Assembly: GCA_964528605.1 (NCBI GenBank)
Contig: CAZGSV010000011.1
Span: 1 to 60,333, forward strand
Origin: CAZGSV01 sp964528605
GTDB lineage: Bacteria > Armatimonadota > Zipacnadia > CAZGSV01
Length of the DNA stretch: 60,333 nt
Reading direction: 5' to 3'
This document shows, piece after piece, positions 8,795 through 18,500 of this stretch. The notes under the pieces were generated by a model, which saw nothing but the letters and a program-made list of their open reading frames with translations, ran no database searches and was not told the origin of the DNA. A program made the position numbers and the translations under genes. Every line of letters begins with the position of its first letter. Positions within the stretch are counted from its first letter, which is position 1.

Positions 8795-9796
8795 ATGCGT
8801 GAGATCAAACCCGTTGAGATCTTCCCGCCCGCGCCCCCGGACGTTTTCCACCACGCCTCCAGCGTGGTCGCGCTGCCTAACGGCGAGTTGCTCGTGGCCT
8901 GGTACTCCGGCTCCCACGAGACCGCACCCGACAACCACATCCTGCTCGCGCGCCTGCGGGGGAGCGCGTGGAGCGAGCCAGAGACGATTGTTGATACGCC
9001 CGGCTATGCCGACGGCAACCCTGTGCTCTTTCTTGACGCTGCGCTCCGCCTGTGGCTCTTCTACGTGACCCATTACGGCGATCCCGTGCCGCCCGATCCG
9101 GCGGTGAAGCCCTGGACCTACTGGACCAAGTGCAAGATCCACGCGCTGCGCTCAGACGACGGCGGTCGCCACTGGCACGGCCCCGTGACCATCAGGGAGC
9201 AGCAGGGATGGATGACGCGGAATCACCCGCTCACGCTCAGCAACGGCGAGATACTTCTGCCGCTCTATGACGAAGTGAAGCCCTCCTCCACGGTCATGGC
9301 CTCCGGCGATGGAGGCGAGACCTGGGAAGAGCGCGGAGAGATACTTTCCGAGCCCGGCAACGAGCAGCCGGCGGTCGTCGAAATGAGCGACGGGACGCTC
9401 GTTGCGCTGATGCGGCACCGCGGAACCAACGGACGCATCTGGCGGTCAGTATCGCGCGACCAGGGCCGCACCTGGTCGCCCGCCGAGGGGACGCCGCTGC
9501 CGAACCCGGACGCGGGCATTGACACCGTCGGCCTTGAGAGCGACGCCATCTTGCTCGCCTTCAACGACTCGCCGGATCAGCGCACGCCGCTATCGCTCGC
9601 GCTCTCGCAAGATGCCGGCCAGACGTGGGACATCTTCGCCGACATCGAGTCCGAGCCCGGGGAGTACTCGTATCCCTCGTTGTGCCTCGGCCCGGACGGC
9701 GACCTCCACCTCACCTACACGCGCTGGCGGAGGACCATCATGTGCGCGCGGCTGCCGGCTGGGTGGCTGGCACGGGCCGCCGGTACGGCCGGGTAA
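8795..9796 (+). CDS. Sialidase-like BNR-repeat protein
   Basis: The frame extends to GTG 8756, but ATG 8795 starts the conserved region directly (MREIKPVEIFPPAP); 333 aa. Four Asp-box motifs are visible (SDDGGRHW, SGDGGETW, SRDQGRTW, SQDAGQTW), the hallmark of the six-bladed BNR/sialidase propeller (PF13088 type). SGSHETAPDNHILLARL near the N-terminus and TLVALMRHRGTNGRIWRSVS also fit this family. No signal peptide is seen, so a cytoplasmic position is likely. It could be a sialidase or another exo-glycosidase; the substrate cannot be assigned. It is divergent from the FAD oxidoreductase across about 100 bases. Confidence 0.85.
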   Translation: MREIKPVEIFPPAPPDVFHHASSVVALPNGELLVAWYSGSHETAPDNHILLARLRGSAWSEPETIVDTPGYADGNPVLFLDAALRLWLFYVTHYGDPVPPDPAVKPWTYWTKCKIHALRSDDGGRHWHGPVTIREQQGWMTRNHPLTLSNGEILLPLYDEVKPSSTVMASGDGGETWEERGEILSEPGNEQPAVVEMSDGTLVALMRHRGTNGRIWRSVSRDQGRTWSPAEGTPLPNPDAGIDTVGLESDAILLAFNDSPDQRTPLSLALSQDAGQTWDIFADIESEPGEYSYPSLCLGPDGDLHLTYTRWRRTIMCARLPAGWLARAAGTAG

Positions 9797-9875
9797 GTGA
9801 TGGGTCGCGGGTGGAGGGTTCGGGGGGGCGAGCCGCTCGCTCGCCCGGTGCACCAGCCACTCCGCCGACCGGCTA

Positions 9876-9956
9876 TGTACGCACATTGGGGACGTACTTC
9901 GGCGTGCGTACTCAGGCCCAGTACGCACATTGGGGACGTACTTAAGAGTGCGTACT
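9876..9956. repeat. Two tandem hairpin repeats
   Basis: Two units of about 37 bases (9876-9912 and 9920-9956), 44 bases apart. Each has arms GTACGCAC / GTGCGTAC around a shared core ATTGGGGACGTACTT. They lie between the sialidase-like gene and the methyltransferase gene, which converge here, so a terminator or REP-like role is possible. Confidence 0.75.
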
Positions 9957-9975
9957 GCGGGCTGCCGGGCGAGGG

Positions 9976-10788
9976 CTACTCCTTGCGGAAGTTGAGGCAG
10001 TAGTGGTGGCAAGTGTTGGAGACCCAGGCCGAGCCCATGCCGTAAGGCGCCAGTTTCACGTCGTCCTGACACCAGATGCGCTCGTCCTTTAGGCGCAGGA
10101 ACGCGGACACGCCCTTGGCCAGGTCCCACGCCAGCGGGTAGACGGTGCCGCCCTTCTTCACGTTCTTGACGATGATGGTCAGATAGGCACGCGGCCTCAG
10201 CAGGTCGGCGACCTGCGCGTAGATGCCCACCAGGCGTTCGAGAAACGCCTGGTAGTCGTCAAGGTTGCCCAGGTCGCGTGGGTCCTCGGAATAGTGCACG
10301 TCGAGCGCGGCCTGGCGACGCTTCTTCTGGGTTTCGAAGCCCTTGCGACGCAGCATGTCCCAGTAGGGGGGGGAGGTGATGACGTAATCAACCGAGTCGG
10401 TCAGGCGCAGCAAGCGCGAGAGGTGCGAGGCGTCGCCGACGACCAGGCGGAACCACGGCTTTCTCCTCTTCGTGCTGGGCATGCTGTCGCACATGTCGCG
10501 GCAGCGCTCCGCGGCGATCCTCGCGTACTTCTCCAGCAGTTCCACCCCGATGGCATTCCTGCCGGCCTCCAAGGCGGCCACCAAGGCCGACCCGGTGCCC
10601 GCCATGGGGTCGAGCACCGTCTGGCCTTTCTTGGTGAAGAAGCGGATGAACTCGCCGACCAGCGTTTCGGGGAACTTGGCCGGGTGCAGCAGCACCTCTT
10701 CGCGGCGCCGGGGGGGGTTGTGGACGAACCAGGATTTCTGGAACTTGATCCATTGTTTAGGCGTCAGGTGGTTGAGGCGGTTGCGCAT
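9976..10788 (-). CDS. Orphan DNA methyltransferase (TSPPYW type)
   Basis: A 270-residue SAM-dependent DNA methyltransferase. The SAM-binding motif is VLDPMAGTGSALVAALEAG (residues ~57-75), preceded by a motif-X-like HPAKFPETLVGEFIRFF; the catalytic motif is VDYVITSPPYWDM (~131-143). The (S/T)PPY motif is typical of amino-methyltransferases acting on N4 of cytosine or N6 of adenine. The order X-I-IV leaves no room for a long target-recognition domain before motif IV. No restriction gene is adjacent. It could be regulatory or a solitary modification enzyme. The ATG has no strong ribosome site. Confidence 0.85.
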   Translation of the reverse strand: MRNRLNHLTPKQWIKFQKSWFVHNPPRRREEVLLHPAKFPETLVGEFIRFFTKKGQTVLDPMAGTGSALVAALEAGRNAIGVELLEKYARIAAERCRDMCDSMPSTKRRKPWFRLVVGDASHLSRLLRLTDSVDYVITSPPYWDMLRRKGFETQKKRRQAALDVHYSEDPRDLGNLDDYQAFLERLVGIYAQVADLLRPRAYLTIIVKNVKKGGTVYPLAWDLAKGVSAFLRLKDERIWCQDDVKLAPYGMGSAWVSNTCHHYCLNFRKE

Positions 10789-11093
10789 GGTTGTGTTTGC
10801 CTGGCCGGTGTGCTGTTGCGAGGCTACCGGCGAAGCAGAGGGCGGTCAACCCCGTAGGAGAGGGCGGCGCATGCGCGTCGTCCCTGCGCGCGCGCCCGCT
10901 GCGGGACGGCCCTCCTCGGCGGGTAAACCCTCCTCCGGCGGGCAAGCCAGGCGGCCCTCCCCGACGAAGCCTTGGCCACGCTGGCCTCTCGCGTAGGGGC
11001 GGGCCGCCCGGCCCGCCCGCCAGGTCGCCGGTTTGACGGCGGCAGCCCGATTTAGCAAAGTCTAGGGCGAGCGCAGTCAAAGGGGGCGTAGAG
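10789..11093. other. Intergenic region with GC-rich palindromes
   Basis: No credible gene. It contains near-repeated CCTCCTCGGCGGG / CCTCCTCCGGCGGG segments (~10911-10945) and a GTAGGGGCG-headed palindrome at 10993-11020. The divergent promoters of the methyltransferase and Gfo/Idh/MocA genes should lie here, but no confident -10 or -35 box was seen. Confidence 0.6.
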
Positions 11094-12116
11094 ATGCAGC
11101 GAGTCGCAGTGATCGGATGCGGTTTCATGGGCCAGACGCACATGGAGGCCTACCGCGCGCTGCCCAACGTCGAGATCGCCGCCGGCGTGGACAAGGACCC
11201 GGAGAACCAGCGCAAGGTCAAGGAGCGGTTCGGGGTCAAGGTCTACAGCGGCGTTGGCCGCGTGCTCAACGACGAAAGCATTACCATTATAGACATCTGC
11301 CTCCCCACCAACCTCCACCGCAAGTTCACCGAGAAGGCGCTGGCCGCGGGCAAGCACGTGCTCTGCGAAAAGCCGATGGCCTTGACCGTGCGTGAGGCCA
11401 TGAGGATGGCGGAGGCGGCCGACCAGGCGGGCCGCTATCTAATGGTCGCGCAGGTGCTCCGCTTTTGGCCCGAATACGTGAAAGGGAAAGAGATAGTTGA
11501 CAGCGGCCAACTTGGCCGCCTGCTCTCCCTCTGCTGCACGCGGCGCAGCGCCACGCCGGGGTGGAGTTACCGGGGGTGGCTCATGCAGCCTCAGGCCTCC
11601 GGCGGCGCCGCCCTCGACCTGCACATCCACGACACCGACTGGATTTGCCACGTGATGGGACGCCCGCGCGCCGTGTCCAGCACCGGCTACAAGAGCGAGC
11701 GCGGCTGGGAGCAGATCTTCACCAACTACTTCTTCGAGGGCATGGTCGCCGCCAGCGCCGAGGGCAACTGGGGCTTCGCGGAATCCTTCCCCTTCCGCGC
11801 CGCCTTCAGCGCCATGCTCGAGCATGGCCAGATTGAGTTCGACAGCGCGCTCAGCCCCAGCCTGCGCGTCCATCGCAAGGGCGCGGCGGAGCCGGAGTAC
11901 CCCGAGGTGCCAGCGGTGATCGCCGGAGAGGCCGCCGCGGGCGGCAACATCCAGACCCTCGGAGGCTACTTCCTCGAGATCAAGTACTTCGTGGACTGCG
12001 TTGAGAAGGGCGAGCCGCCGAGCATCGTGACTCCTCAGGACGGCGTGCAGGCGGTGGAGGTCACGCTTGCGGAGATCAAGTCAGCGGAGACCGGCAAGAT
12101 GGTGAAGTTGCCCTAG
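11094..12116 (+). CDS. Gfo/Idh/MocA family oxidoreductase
   Basis: A 340-residue NAD(P)-dependent dehydrogenase. The N-terminus is a Rossmann fold (VAVIGCGFMGQTHMEAYRAL). The family motif CEKPMALTV (about residues 91-99) contains the Lys used in catalysis, and the C-terminal substrate domain includes GGAALDLHIHDTDWICHVMG. These enzymes oxidise or reduce sugars, inositols or their derivatives; the substrate is not predictable here. It heads a plus-strand run with a deacetylase-like enzyme, a DegT aminotransferase and an isochorismatase-like hydrolase, which suggests amino-sugar or sugar-derivative metabolism (inference). Confidence 0.92.
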   Translation: MQRVAVIGCGFMGQTHMEAYRALPNVEIAAGVDKDPENQRKVKERFGVKVYSGVGRVLNDESITIIDICLPTNLHRKFTEKALAAGKHVLCEKPMALTVREAMRMAEAADQAGRYLMVAQVLRFWPEYVKGKEIVDSGQLGRLLSLCCTRRSATPGWSYRGWLMQPQASGGAALDLHIHDTDWICHVMGRPRAVSSTGYKSERGWEQIFTNYFFEGMVAASAEGNWGFAESFPFRAAFSAMLEHGQIEFDSALSPSLRVHRKGAAEPEYPEVPAVIAGEAAAGGNIQTLGGYFLEIKYFVDCVEKGEPPSIVTPQDGVQAVEVTLAEIKSAETGKMVKLP

Positions 12117-12153
12117 GCGCGGGTCCGAGCGACGATAACGAGAGAGCATCGAG

Positions 12154-12894
12154 ATGGCTTGGAAGAACGGGAAGCGCTGGGTCTATTCGATAACCTACGA
12201 CGAGGGCTGCGCGCTACTACTCGACTACGCGCTGCCGCTGCATCGCAAGTACGGCATCCCCGGACACGTTGCTCTGCTCGCGAGCCAGATCGGCGTGCCG
12301 CGCAATGTGCCCGGTAGCAGCTACGACGGCATGATGATCTTGTCGAAAGAGCAGATTCACATGCTGCGCGACGAGGGATGGGGCGTGTCCTGCCACAGCA
12401 TGACGCACGCCAGCATCACACCGGACAACGCGGAGCACGAGGTGGTCGAGAGCCGGAAAGTGCTGGAGCAAGCGGTCGAGATGCCGGTGCGGATGTTCTG
12501 CGTTCCCGGCAGCAATGAGTGCTACCCCGCCTCGCTCGCGGTCGCGGAACGGGCCGGCTACAACTCCATCATGACCATCTACGACGAGGTGAATACGATG
12601 GAGACCGATCTCATGCGGCTCTGCCGGTGCCCAGTGCACACCGAGTATCCGGCGCCGTTCTACTCCGTCTTTGACCCCTACAAGCGGCTGCAGCAGGCGC
12701 GCGACCTGGGCGGCTGGGTCATTGACTACTGTCACTGCCCGACGCCTGGCAAGCCGATACATCCGGCGAAGGACTGTACCGCGGAGCAGTTGGAGGAGCG
12801 CTTCGCGACCGTGCGGCGCATCGGCGGGGACGAGGTTTGGGTCGCCGAGCCGAACGAAGTGGTGGAGTACATTCTCGCCAGAGGTGGCGCCTAG
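12154..12894 (+). CDS. Polysaccharide deacetylase-like protein
   Basis: A 246-residue NodB-fold candidate starting 38 bases after the dehydrogenase gene. Motif 1 is TYDEG (residues ~14-18) instead of the usual TFDDG. Motif 2 is CHSMTHASI, which keeps both metal-binding His residues. The end, VWVAEPNEVVEYI, matches the last conserved block of the family. It probably removes N- or O-acyl groups from a sugar, or is a divergent relative with another hydrolytic role. There is no signal peptide, so it is likely cytoplasmic. The Asp-to-Glu change in motif 1 is the main reason for caution about activity. Confidence 0.8.
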   Translation: MAWKNGKRWVYSITYDEGCALLLDYALPLHRKYGIPGHVALLASQIGVPRNVPGSSYDGMMILSKEQIHMLRDEGWGVSCHSMTHASITPDNAEHEVVESRKVLEQAVEMPVRMFCVPGSNECYPASLAVAERAGYNSIMTIYDEVNTMETDLMRLCRCPVHTEYPAPFYSVFDPYKRLQQARDLGGWVIDYCHCPTPGKPIHPAKDCTAEQLEERFATVRRIGGDEVWVAEPNEVVEYILARGGA

Positions 12895-12966
12895 ATGGAA
12901 CCCAGTCGGAGGGGCGACATGGCATACCGCACGCGTGCATCCTCAACAGCGATCGCCACAAGGGTG

Positions 12967-12991
12967 GTAGGGGCGGGATCTCATCCCGCCC
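12967..12991 (+). repeat. GTAGGGGCG palindrome
   Basis: GTAG followed by GGGCGGGAT, loop CTC, then ATCCCGCCC: a perfect nine-base stem. One of about seven related copies in intergenic DNA of this window. Confidence 0.75.
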
Positions 12992-13050
12992 GCTTATCAG
13001 CGCGACGCGGGAAGCCGAAACAGCCCCCGTTGGCGTGGCGCCACCGGGGC

Positions 13051-13075
13051 GGACGCGATAAGATCGCGTCCCTAC
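13051..13075 (-). repeat. GTAGGGGCG-type palindrome, inverted
   Basis: GGACGCGAT, loop AAG, ATCGCGTCC, then CTAC (GTAG on the minus strand): a nine-base perfect stem, same family as 12967-12991 in the opposite orientation. Confidence 0.75.
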
Positions 13076-13234
13076 GCCCGGCCGCTCACGCGGCGCAGGC
13101 AGAAGAGGGCTCGACTGCTCTGCACCGACCGGCAGGGCCGGGATGTCATTGCGCCGGTTCCTCTAGCGAACCCGGACACTCCTCGTTGGCATCGGGTCAC
13201 GGAGCGCACATTCCGAGCAAAGGTAGGGCTTGAG

Positions 13235-14476
13235 TTGAAGCGCGAGAGAGCGAAGTACGGGGCTGCGGCGGTCGCCCCACTGAAGGGGACGCTGCCCAAT
13301 CCGTTCCCCCGCACGATGGGCCCCAACTGCATAGAGTACCTGAGAGAGGTCGTGGAGAGCGGCCTGACCTGCGCGATGGACCGCCGCTTCGAGAAGGCGT
13401 TCGCCAAGGAGTTGGGCGTGGAGCACTGCGTCGCCACGCCGGGCTGCACACCCGCGCTGGCGGTGCTGGCGGCGGCGTTTGCCTTCGCCCCCGGCGACGA
13501 GATCATCGTCAGCCCGGTGACCGACTACGGCACCGTACACGGGCTCATCAGTGAGAACTACATCCCCGTGTTCGCGGACACCGAGCCGGGCACGGTGAAC
13601 CTGAGCGCGCAGACGATCGAGCCCTGCATCACCGACCGCACGCGGGCCATCTTGGTCGTGCACAAGACGGGCCTCATCTGCGACATGGACCCCATCAACG
13701 CCCTCGCCGAGAAGCGCGGGCTGATCGTCTATGAGGACGCCTGTCAGGCGGTCTTCGGAGAGTACCAGGGCCGATTCGCCGGCACCCTGTCGAAGGCAGG
13801 GGGGTTCTCCTTCGACGCCGAGAAGACGATGGGGTCCGACATCGGCGGCTGCGTGGTCACGAACGACGACGAGTTGGCGGAGCGCATGCGCTTCATTGGG
13901 CATAGCCGCGGCGCCGAGATGGAGGAGCACTTCGGCCGCAAACACACCGCGCCCGGGCACGCCTATCGAATGGCGCAATGCACGGCGGCGATATGCCTCG
14001 GGCAGTTGGAGACAATCCGGGAGCAGGTCGCGCATCGCGACAAGATGGTTAGGCTGCTCACCTCGCTCATCGCCGAGATACCCGGCGTCACGCCGCTGCC
14101 CATCCCGTACTACGTGAACGTCTACTCGTGCTGGATGTTCGGGATGAGCATTGAGCCAAGCGCGTTCCGATGCAGCGGCGAGGGCTTCGCGCGGCAACTG
14201 GCCCAGGCAGGCATCCCGGGCGCCGGCCAGGGCAAGTACTATCTAATGCCCGCGGCGTGCACCTTCCTGGAGGAGAACGCGTGCGGCAGGAAGTACCCGT
14301 ATTCGATGCCGCCGGCGTCGCGCGAGTTCCGCTACAGCGCGGACACCTGCCCGACCGCCAGGGCCTACTTGGAGAGCTGGATTCGCTGGTCCACGTTCTG
14401 CGAGAAGTACCAGCCGGAGCACTGCGAGTTGGCGGCGGCGATCGTGGGCGAAGTTGCGGACCGCAACCGAAGGTAG
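13235..14476 (+). CDS. DegT/DnrJ/EryC1/StrS family PLP-dependent aminotransferase
   Basis: 413 residues from a TTG start; no ATG or GTG is available upstream in frame, and AGGTAGGG lies just before. The PLP-binding Lys is K197 in GGFSFDAEKTMGSDIGG. Conserved VEHCVATPGCTPAL and GLIVYEDACQAV (Asp contacting the pyridine ring) support the family. Such enzymes transaminate keto-sugars or cyclitols in nucleotide-sugar and antibiotic pathways. The product is probably an amino sugar used with the dehydrogenase and deacetylase upstream. The gene ends 11 bases before the isochorismatase-like gene, which suggests co-transcription. Confidence 0.9.
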   Translation: MKRERAKYGAAAVAPLKGTLPNPFPRTMGPNCIEYLREVVESGLTCAMDRRFEKAFAKELGVEHCVATPGCTPALAVLAAAFAFAPGDEIIVSPVTDYGTVHGLISENYIPVFADTEPGTVNLSAQTIEPCITDRTRAILVVHKTGLICDMDPINALAEKRGLIVYEDACQAVFGEYQGRFAGTLSKAGGFSFDAEKTMGSDIGGCVVTNDDELAERMRFIGHSRGAEMEEHFGRKHTAPGHAYRMAQCTAAICLGQLETIREQVAHRDKMVRLLTSLIAEIPGVTPLPIPYYVNVYSCWMFGMSIEPSAFRCSGEGFARQLAQAGIPGAGQGKYYLMPAACTFLEENACGRKYPYSMPPASREFRYSADTCPTARAYLESWIRWSTFCEKYQPEHCELAAAIVGEVADRNRR

Positions 14477-14487
14477 GGCGGGCTGCG

Positions 14488-15279
14488 ATGCTGAGGATTT
14501 CGGCCCGGTACTACCGCCCGATTCCAATACACAAGACCGGTTACGAGACCGAGATCGTGGAGTTGGATGCGGCGCGCACCGCCCTGGTGGTGATGCACTG
14601 CTGGGACATCGGCTGCGAGGGCGGGCCGCAGATTGACCCCAACTTCTGGGTGGGCATGGGCTTCTACGAGAACTTCCGCGAGGCTGAGCGGATCATGCGC
14701 GAGTGCATCCGGCCCGCGATGGACGCCGCGCGCAAGGCCGGCGTTCTTGTGTGCCACGTTGAGAGCGCGCAAACGAGCCGTAATCACCCCGAAGCGCAAC
14801 GGGATCTGGATCCGCCGGCGGAACCTCCGCGGCAGCCTCGGCCTGCGCCGCCGCCCGTGGTGCCCGGATGGCGGGAGCGCATGGTGGCGCGCTTCCACGG
14901 CGAAGACTACCCCACCAAGTCGCCGTACGCTCGCATGGACCTGGCCAAGATAGTAGCGCCTTTACGGGGAGAGCCGTTCGTGTATCAGAGCGGGCAGTTC
15001 GACCGCGCGCTGCGCCGCCACGGGATAGAGAATCTGATCTACGCCGGGTTTGCCACTGACATGTGCGTGCTGCGCGCGCCCGGCGGGATAGAGCCGATGG
15101 CGGGGTTCGGCTACCGGCTGTTCCTCATGCGCGATGCGACCCTCGGGGTCGAGTGCCCCGACACGTTCGAGGAGCGGATAGCGACCCGCTGGGCGATCAG
15201 GTACTTCGAGACGCACTTTGGCGACACCGTCCTGTTCGCTGATTTCGTGAAGGCGTGTGAACAGATAGGGGAGGGGTAA
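14488..15279 (+). CDS. Isochorismatase-like cysteine hydrolase
   Basis: The frame is open from 14170, but that part overlaps the aminotransferase gene; ATG 14488 with AGGTAGGGCGGG upstream is the likely start (263 aa). The family triad can be traced: Asp or Glu in the first strand (TALVVMHCWDIG), Lys in LAKIVAPLRGEPFVYQ, and catalytic C193 in IYAGFATDMCVLRAPGG. Isochorismatase-like hydrolases cleave amides or vinyl ethers such as N-carbamoyl compounds; the substrate is unknown. It is the last gene of the run starting at 11094. The downstream gap carries two palindromes before a convergent gene. Confidence 0.88.
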   Translation: MLRISARYYRPIPIHKTGYETEIVELDAARTALVVMHCWDIGCEGGPQIDPNFWVGMGFYENFREAERIMRECIRPAMDAARKAGVLVCHVESAQTSRNHPEAQRDLDPPAEPPRQPRPAPPPVVPGWRERMVARFHGEDYPTKSPYARMDLAKIVAPLRGEPFVYQSGQFDRALRRHGIENLIYAGFATDMCVLRAPGGIEPMAGFGYRLFLMRDATLGVECPDTFEERIATRWAIRYFETHFGDTVLFADFVKACEQIGEG

Positions 15280-15304
15280 GGGGCGCCGGCCGGGCGGCCC
15301 CCCC

Positions 15305-15334
15305 GTAGGGGCGACCCGGTGTGGTCGCCCCTCG
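15305..15334 (+). repeat. GTAGGGGCG palindrome
   Basis: GGGGCGACC (15308-15316) pairs with GGTCGCCCC (15323-15331). It is headed by GTAG and lies between convergent genes, so it may also act in termination. Confidence 0.75.
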
Positions 15335-15378
15335 TAGGCCGCAATCCCGCATGAGTGTCTCGCTGAGTCGCCCCTGGG

Positions 15379-15406
15379 GTAGGGGCATATGGCCATACGC
15401 CCCTAC
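15379..15406 (+). repeat. GTAGGGGC palindrome
   Basis: A 28-base palindrome with ends GTAGGGGC and GCCCCTAC and centre TATGGCCATA; second copy in the same convergent gap, about 45 bases from the first. Confidence 0.78.
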
Positions 15407-15517
15407 GATCCGCCCCCCGCGACGGCGGGTTGGGGGCGGGGGTTTTCCTGAGACGGGCAACCAGTGGCGCCTGCTGCTAACTCCCGGCGCCGCGTTCCCC
15501 GGTCGGACTCGGCTGGT

Positions 15518-18500
15518 TCAAGGCACCAACTTCGCCCATAGGCCGTTGCGGCACTCCTCGGCCTGCTTGGCCTGCAGGTGATAGCCGGGGTGGACCTGCA
15601 CCAGCAGCGAGACCCCGTACTGGACGCTCTGCTTGAGCCCGATGTACTCCACCTCGGCGAACTCGCAGATGCCAGGTTTCCCACGCGGGGCGGGCCAGAA
15701 CCCCTGCCGGTAACGGTCCACTCCATCGTGCGCGAGCGGGAACAGAGAGATGGCCTCTGAGTAGTCGCGGTGGTTGAACAGCGTGGTCAGGTGCGGCGGT
15801 GGTCCCGCGTGCTGGCGGAAGCCGGCGTGAACCGCTTCCTTGCCCAGCGTTCCCTCCATGCCGCTGAAGCCGGGGAAGATCTTGGTGAGGGAGCCGGCGC
15901 GCAAGCGCGCGTCGCAGAGGACGAACTCCTCGGCGGCAGCCCGCTCGTCGCACGAAAGCCACGAGGAGAGCAGGAAGTGGTCCGCCCCGGCGAAGAAGGT
16001 GTAACGCTGATGCGCCTGGCGAGTGGGCGTCAGGGAGGCCTGCACCTCCGCGACGACTAGCGCAGGGCCCGAGTGCACAAGCCGGACCTTCTGAGGGGAA
16101 TCCCGCTGGAAGACTTTCTGCTCGGCAATGTAGTCGGCCGCGTTGTGCGCCGGCATCGGCGCCTTGGGATTGCTCCATTGCCCCACCGCGGCCCCGAAGG
16201 AATCCGCTGCGTAGTCGAGCCCGGTCCGCTTGGAGATGAAGGAGGTCATCACGCCCCCCCGCGCCTCGTCCAGGGTGCAGGAGTAGAAGTCGTTGCTCAC
16301 GATGAGCCGGCCGCGGCCCGTGCCCAGGTCAAGCGGCTTGACCACAAGGTCCGTGGTCGGGTTGGAGGAGGGTTGGAGGATCAGGCTCTGGGCCGAGTGC
16401 GGCGACGCGGCAACGGGGAAGTAGAGGCGGCCTTCGAAGACTTCCGCGGGGGCGGAACGTCCGTTTTCGCTGACCACATAGGTGCCCGCCGGCAGGTCCT
16501 TGGCCGCAGGCATGGAGTACACGGAGCGTTCCGCCGGGAAAACAGTCGGATTGAAAAGGAAAATGCGACGTTGGCCCTCCGAGGCTTCGCCGGCATCCCC
16601 GCGCGGATAGCGAGCGACCGCCACCTCGTGCTCCTCGGCCTTGGGGCCGGAGTCGGTCTCGTAGCGCACCGTTACCTTGAGCGTATCAAGCCGCGGGGAG
16701 TCCACTGGGACATCCTCGAGGGGCAGGCGAACGGTGGCGGGCGAAGCCGCCTCTAACCTCCCTACACGGAGGTCTCGTCCCCCAACCGACACCACCGTGT
16801 TCTCCGCGCGCTCAGGCCTCATGTAAGGATTGGGCGCGGAGACGAGCGCGAGTTGAGGGTCGGCGGAGTCAACGACCGAGGTGGCGAGGTTGATCTGTGG
16901 AGGAGGCAGCACCTCCAGTGGGCGCCACAAGTAGGCCACGCCATCGTCCCACTTGATCTCAATAAGGACGCTCTTGATGCCCCAGTCAACGCGCTCGGAA
17001 GTCCAGAGCGGCAGGACGATTCCCTTGCGCTCTCTGGGGGCGAGGCCCACCGAGACGGGGGTGCCGGTGATGCTCGGAATGGTCGCTTTGAAGGACAACT
17101 GGACGGTGACGCTCTGCCTCGTCAGATTCTCCACGCTCGCATGGACCTGAAGGCTGCCCCCGACACCCACCGTCAGGGGCGACTCGGTCTCGACACGGAC
17201 GGGCGCAAAGGCGAACTGATACACCGCATAGTGGCCGATCCGGTCGCGCAGGCCTACGCTCTCGCTGTCTATGAGACTCTGCGGTGATCCTCCGGCCGCC
17301 CAGGCGGGTGGAGGCCCTGACTCAACCAGCCCCATGCCGTCCGCGGCCAGGACGCACTGCTCGCTCAGAGGCAAGTCTTCGTGCGGAGGGGCGACCTGTA
17401 TCTGCGCGGGCTCGTCGCCGTAGTTGTATGCCAGCACAATCTTGGTGGAGCCGGCGGAGAGTACGCTGCCGATAACCCGGTCGTCCTTGCCCAGCGCGCG
17501 TACCGGCGGCTGCCACCTCAGACCGCAGCCGTTCGCGAGTAGATAACCCAGCCAGCGCGGCGGCAGGTCAAGACTGATGGGTCCGTTGACGTAGAGAATG
17601 CTGCCTTCGCCGAAGCCCATCAGAAACTCACGCGGTGCCTTGTCCTCGTCGTAGTGCGAGAGCAGCCGGGCTCCTTCGGGCAGCCGAAGGGGCACATGCG
17701 GCACCCATTGCTCCAGCGTGGGCGCGAACGCCCCGCGGCTGTCCGACGACCCCGCGAGAAGGTCCGGGACGATAGTAAGGCTGCGCCGGTGGCCGACGTT
17801 CTCCGTCGAGCGCGGCATATTGGCGGTACTCCACTGGAGCCAATCCAGAGCGAGATCACAGACGCGCGCTTCGCCGCCAAAGCGCTCAGGCGCGAGTTCG
17901 CCGGGAATGCGCGCCTTGGCATAGACCAAGCGCACCTCGACCATGCTGCGCCCGCCGATGGCGCTTGCGGGCACCGCAATCTCGTACTCGTTGCGGCCCG
18001 GCAGAATCCCAACAGTCCCAACAGGCGCGCCCTCGACGCGCACTTCCATCTCGTTGTCCCAGATGGCGTCGCCCGCAAACCGCAACAGGTGATCGCGCTC
18101 GGGAGAGGCCGGCAGCATGAGCACGGTCTGGCTTCCGGCTCCCGGAGTCCAGCGGACGGTGTGACGGCCTTCGCTCGCGCCGAACTTGCCAGGCGGCAAC
18201 TCGCCCCAATCCTCGCGCCCGGAGTAGCCGCTTGCCAGGTAGTCGTCATCATTGTCAGCGCCGACGTCCACGAAAAGGTTGAGGTTCCCCCCGGCCGCGG
18301 CGGACGGCGGCGACTGCGTCTCAAGCCGGAGTTGCTCGCGCGCCTGCGGGAAGTCGCTGATGAGCAGCGTGTGGCCACTCTCACGCGCCCAACGGAGCAG
18401 CACCTCGAGAACCGGCTCGCCCTCGGCATTCTGCCCGAAGCCAACACCGCAGGAGGGGGCTATGACCACCTGGTAGCGCCCCAGTCGCTCTGCACTGACG

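Larger units (their letters stand above)
12895..13234. other. Intergenic region with two GTAG-type palindromes
   Basis: No credible gene. Two palindromes of the dispersed GTAGGGGCG family lie at 12967-12991 and 13051-13075, the second inverted. Another self-complementary stretch (GTGGCGCCAC) lies near 13035. The two palindromes face each other about 60 bases apart. Confidence 0.6.

Noticed and set aside
9876..9956. CRISPR array
   Set aside because: Only two units, each a hairpin with a shared core and no unique spacers; no cas genes.
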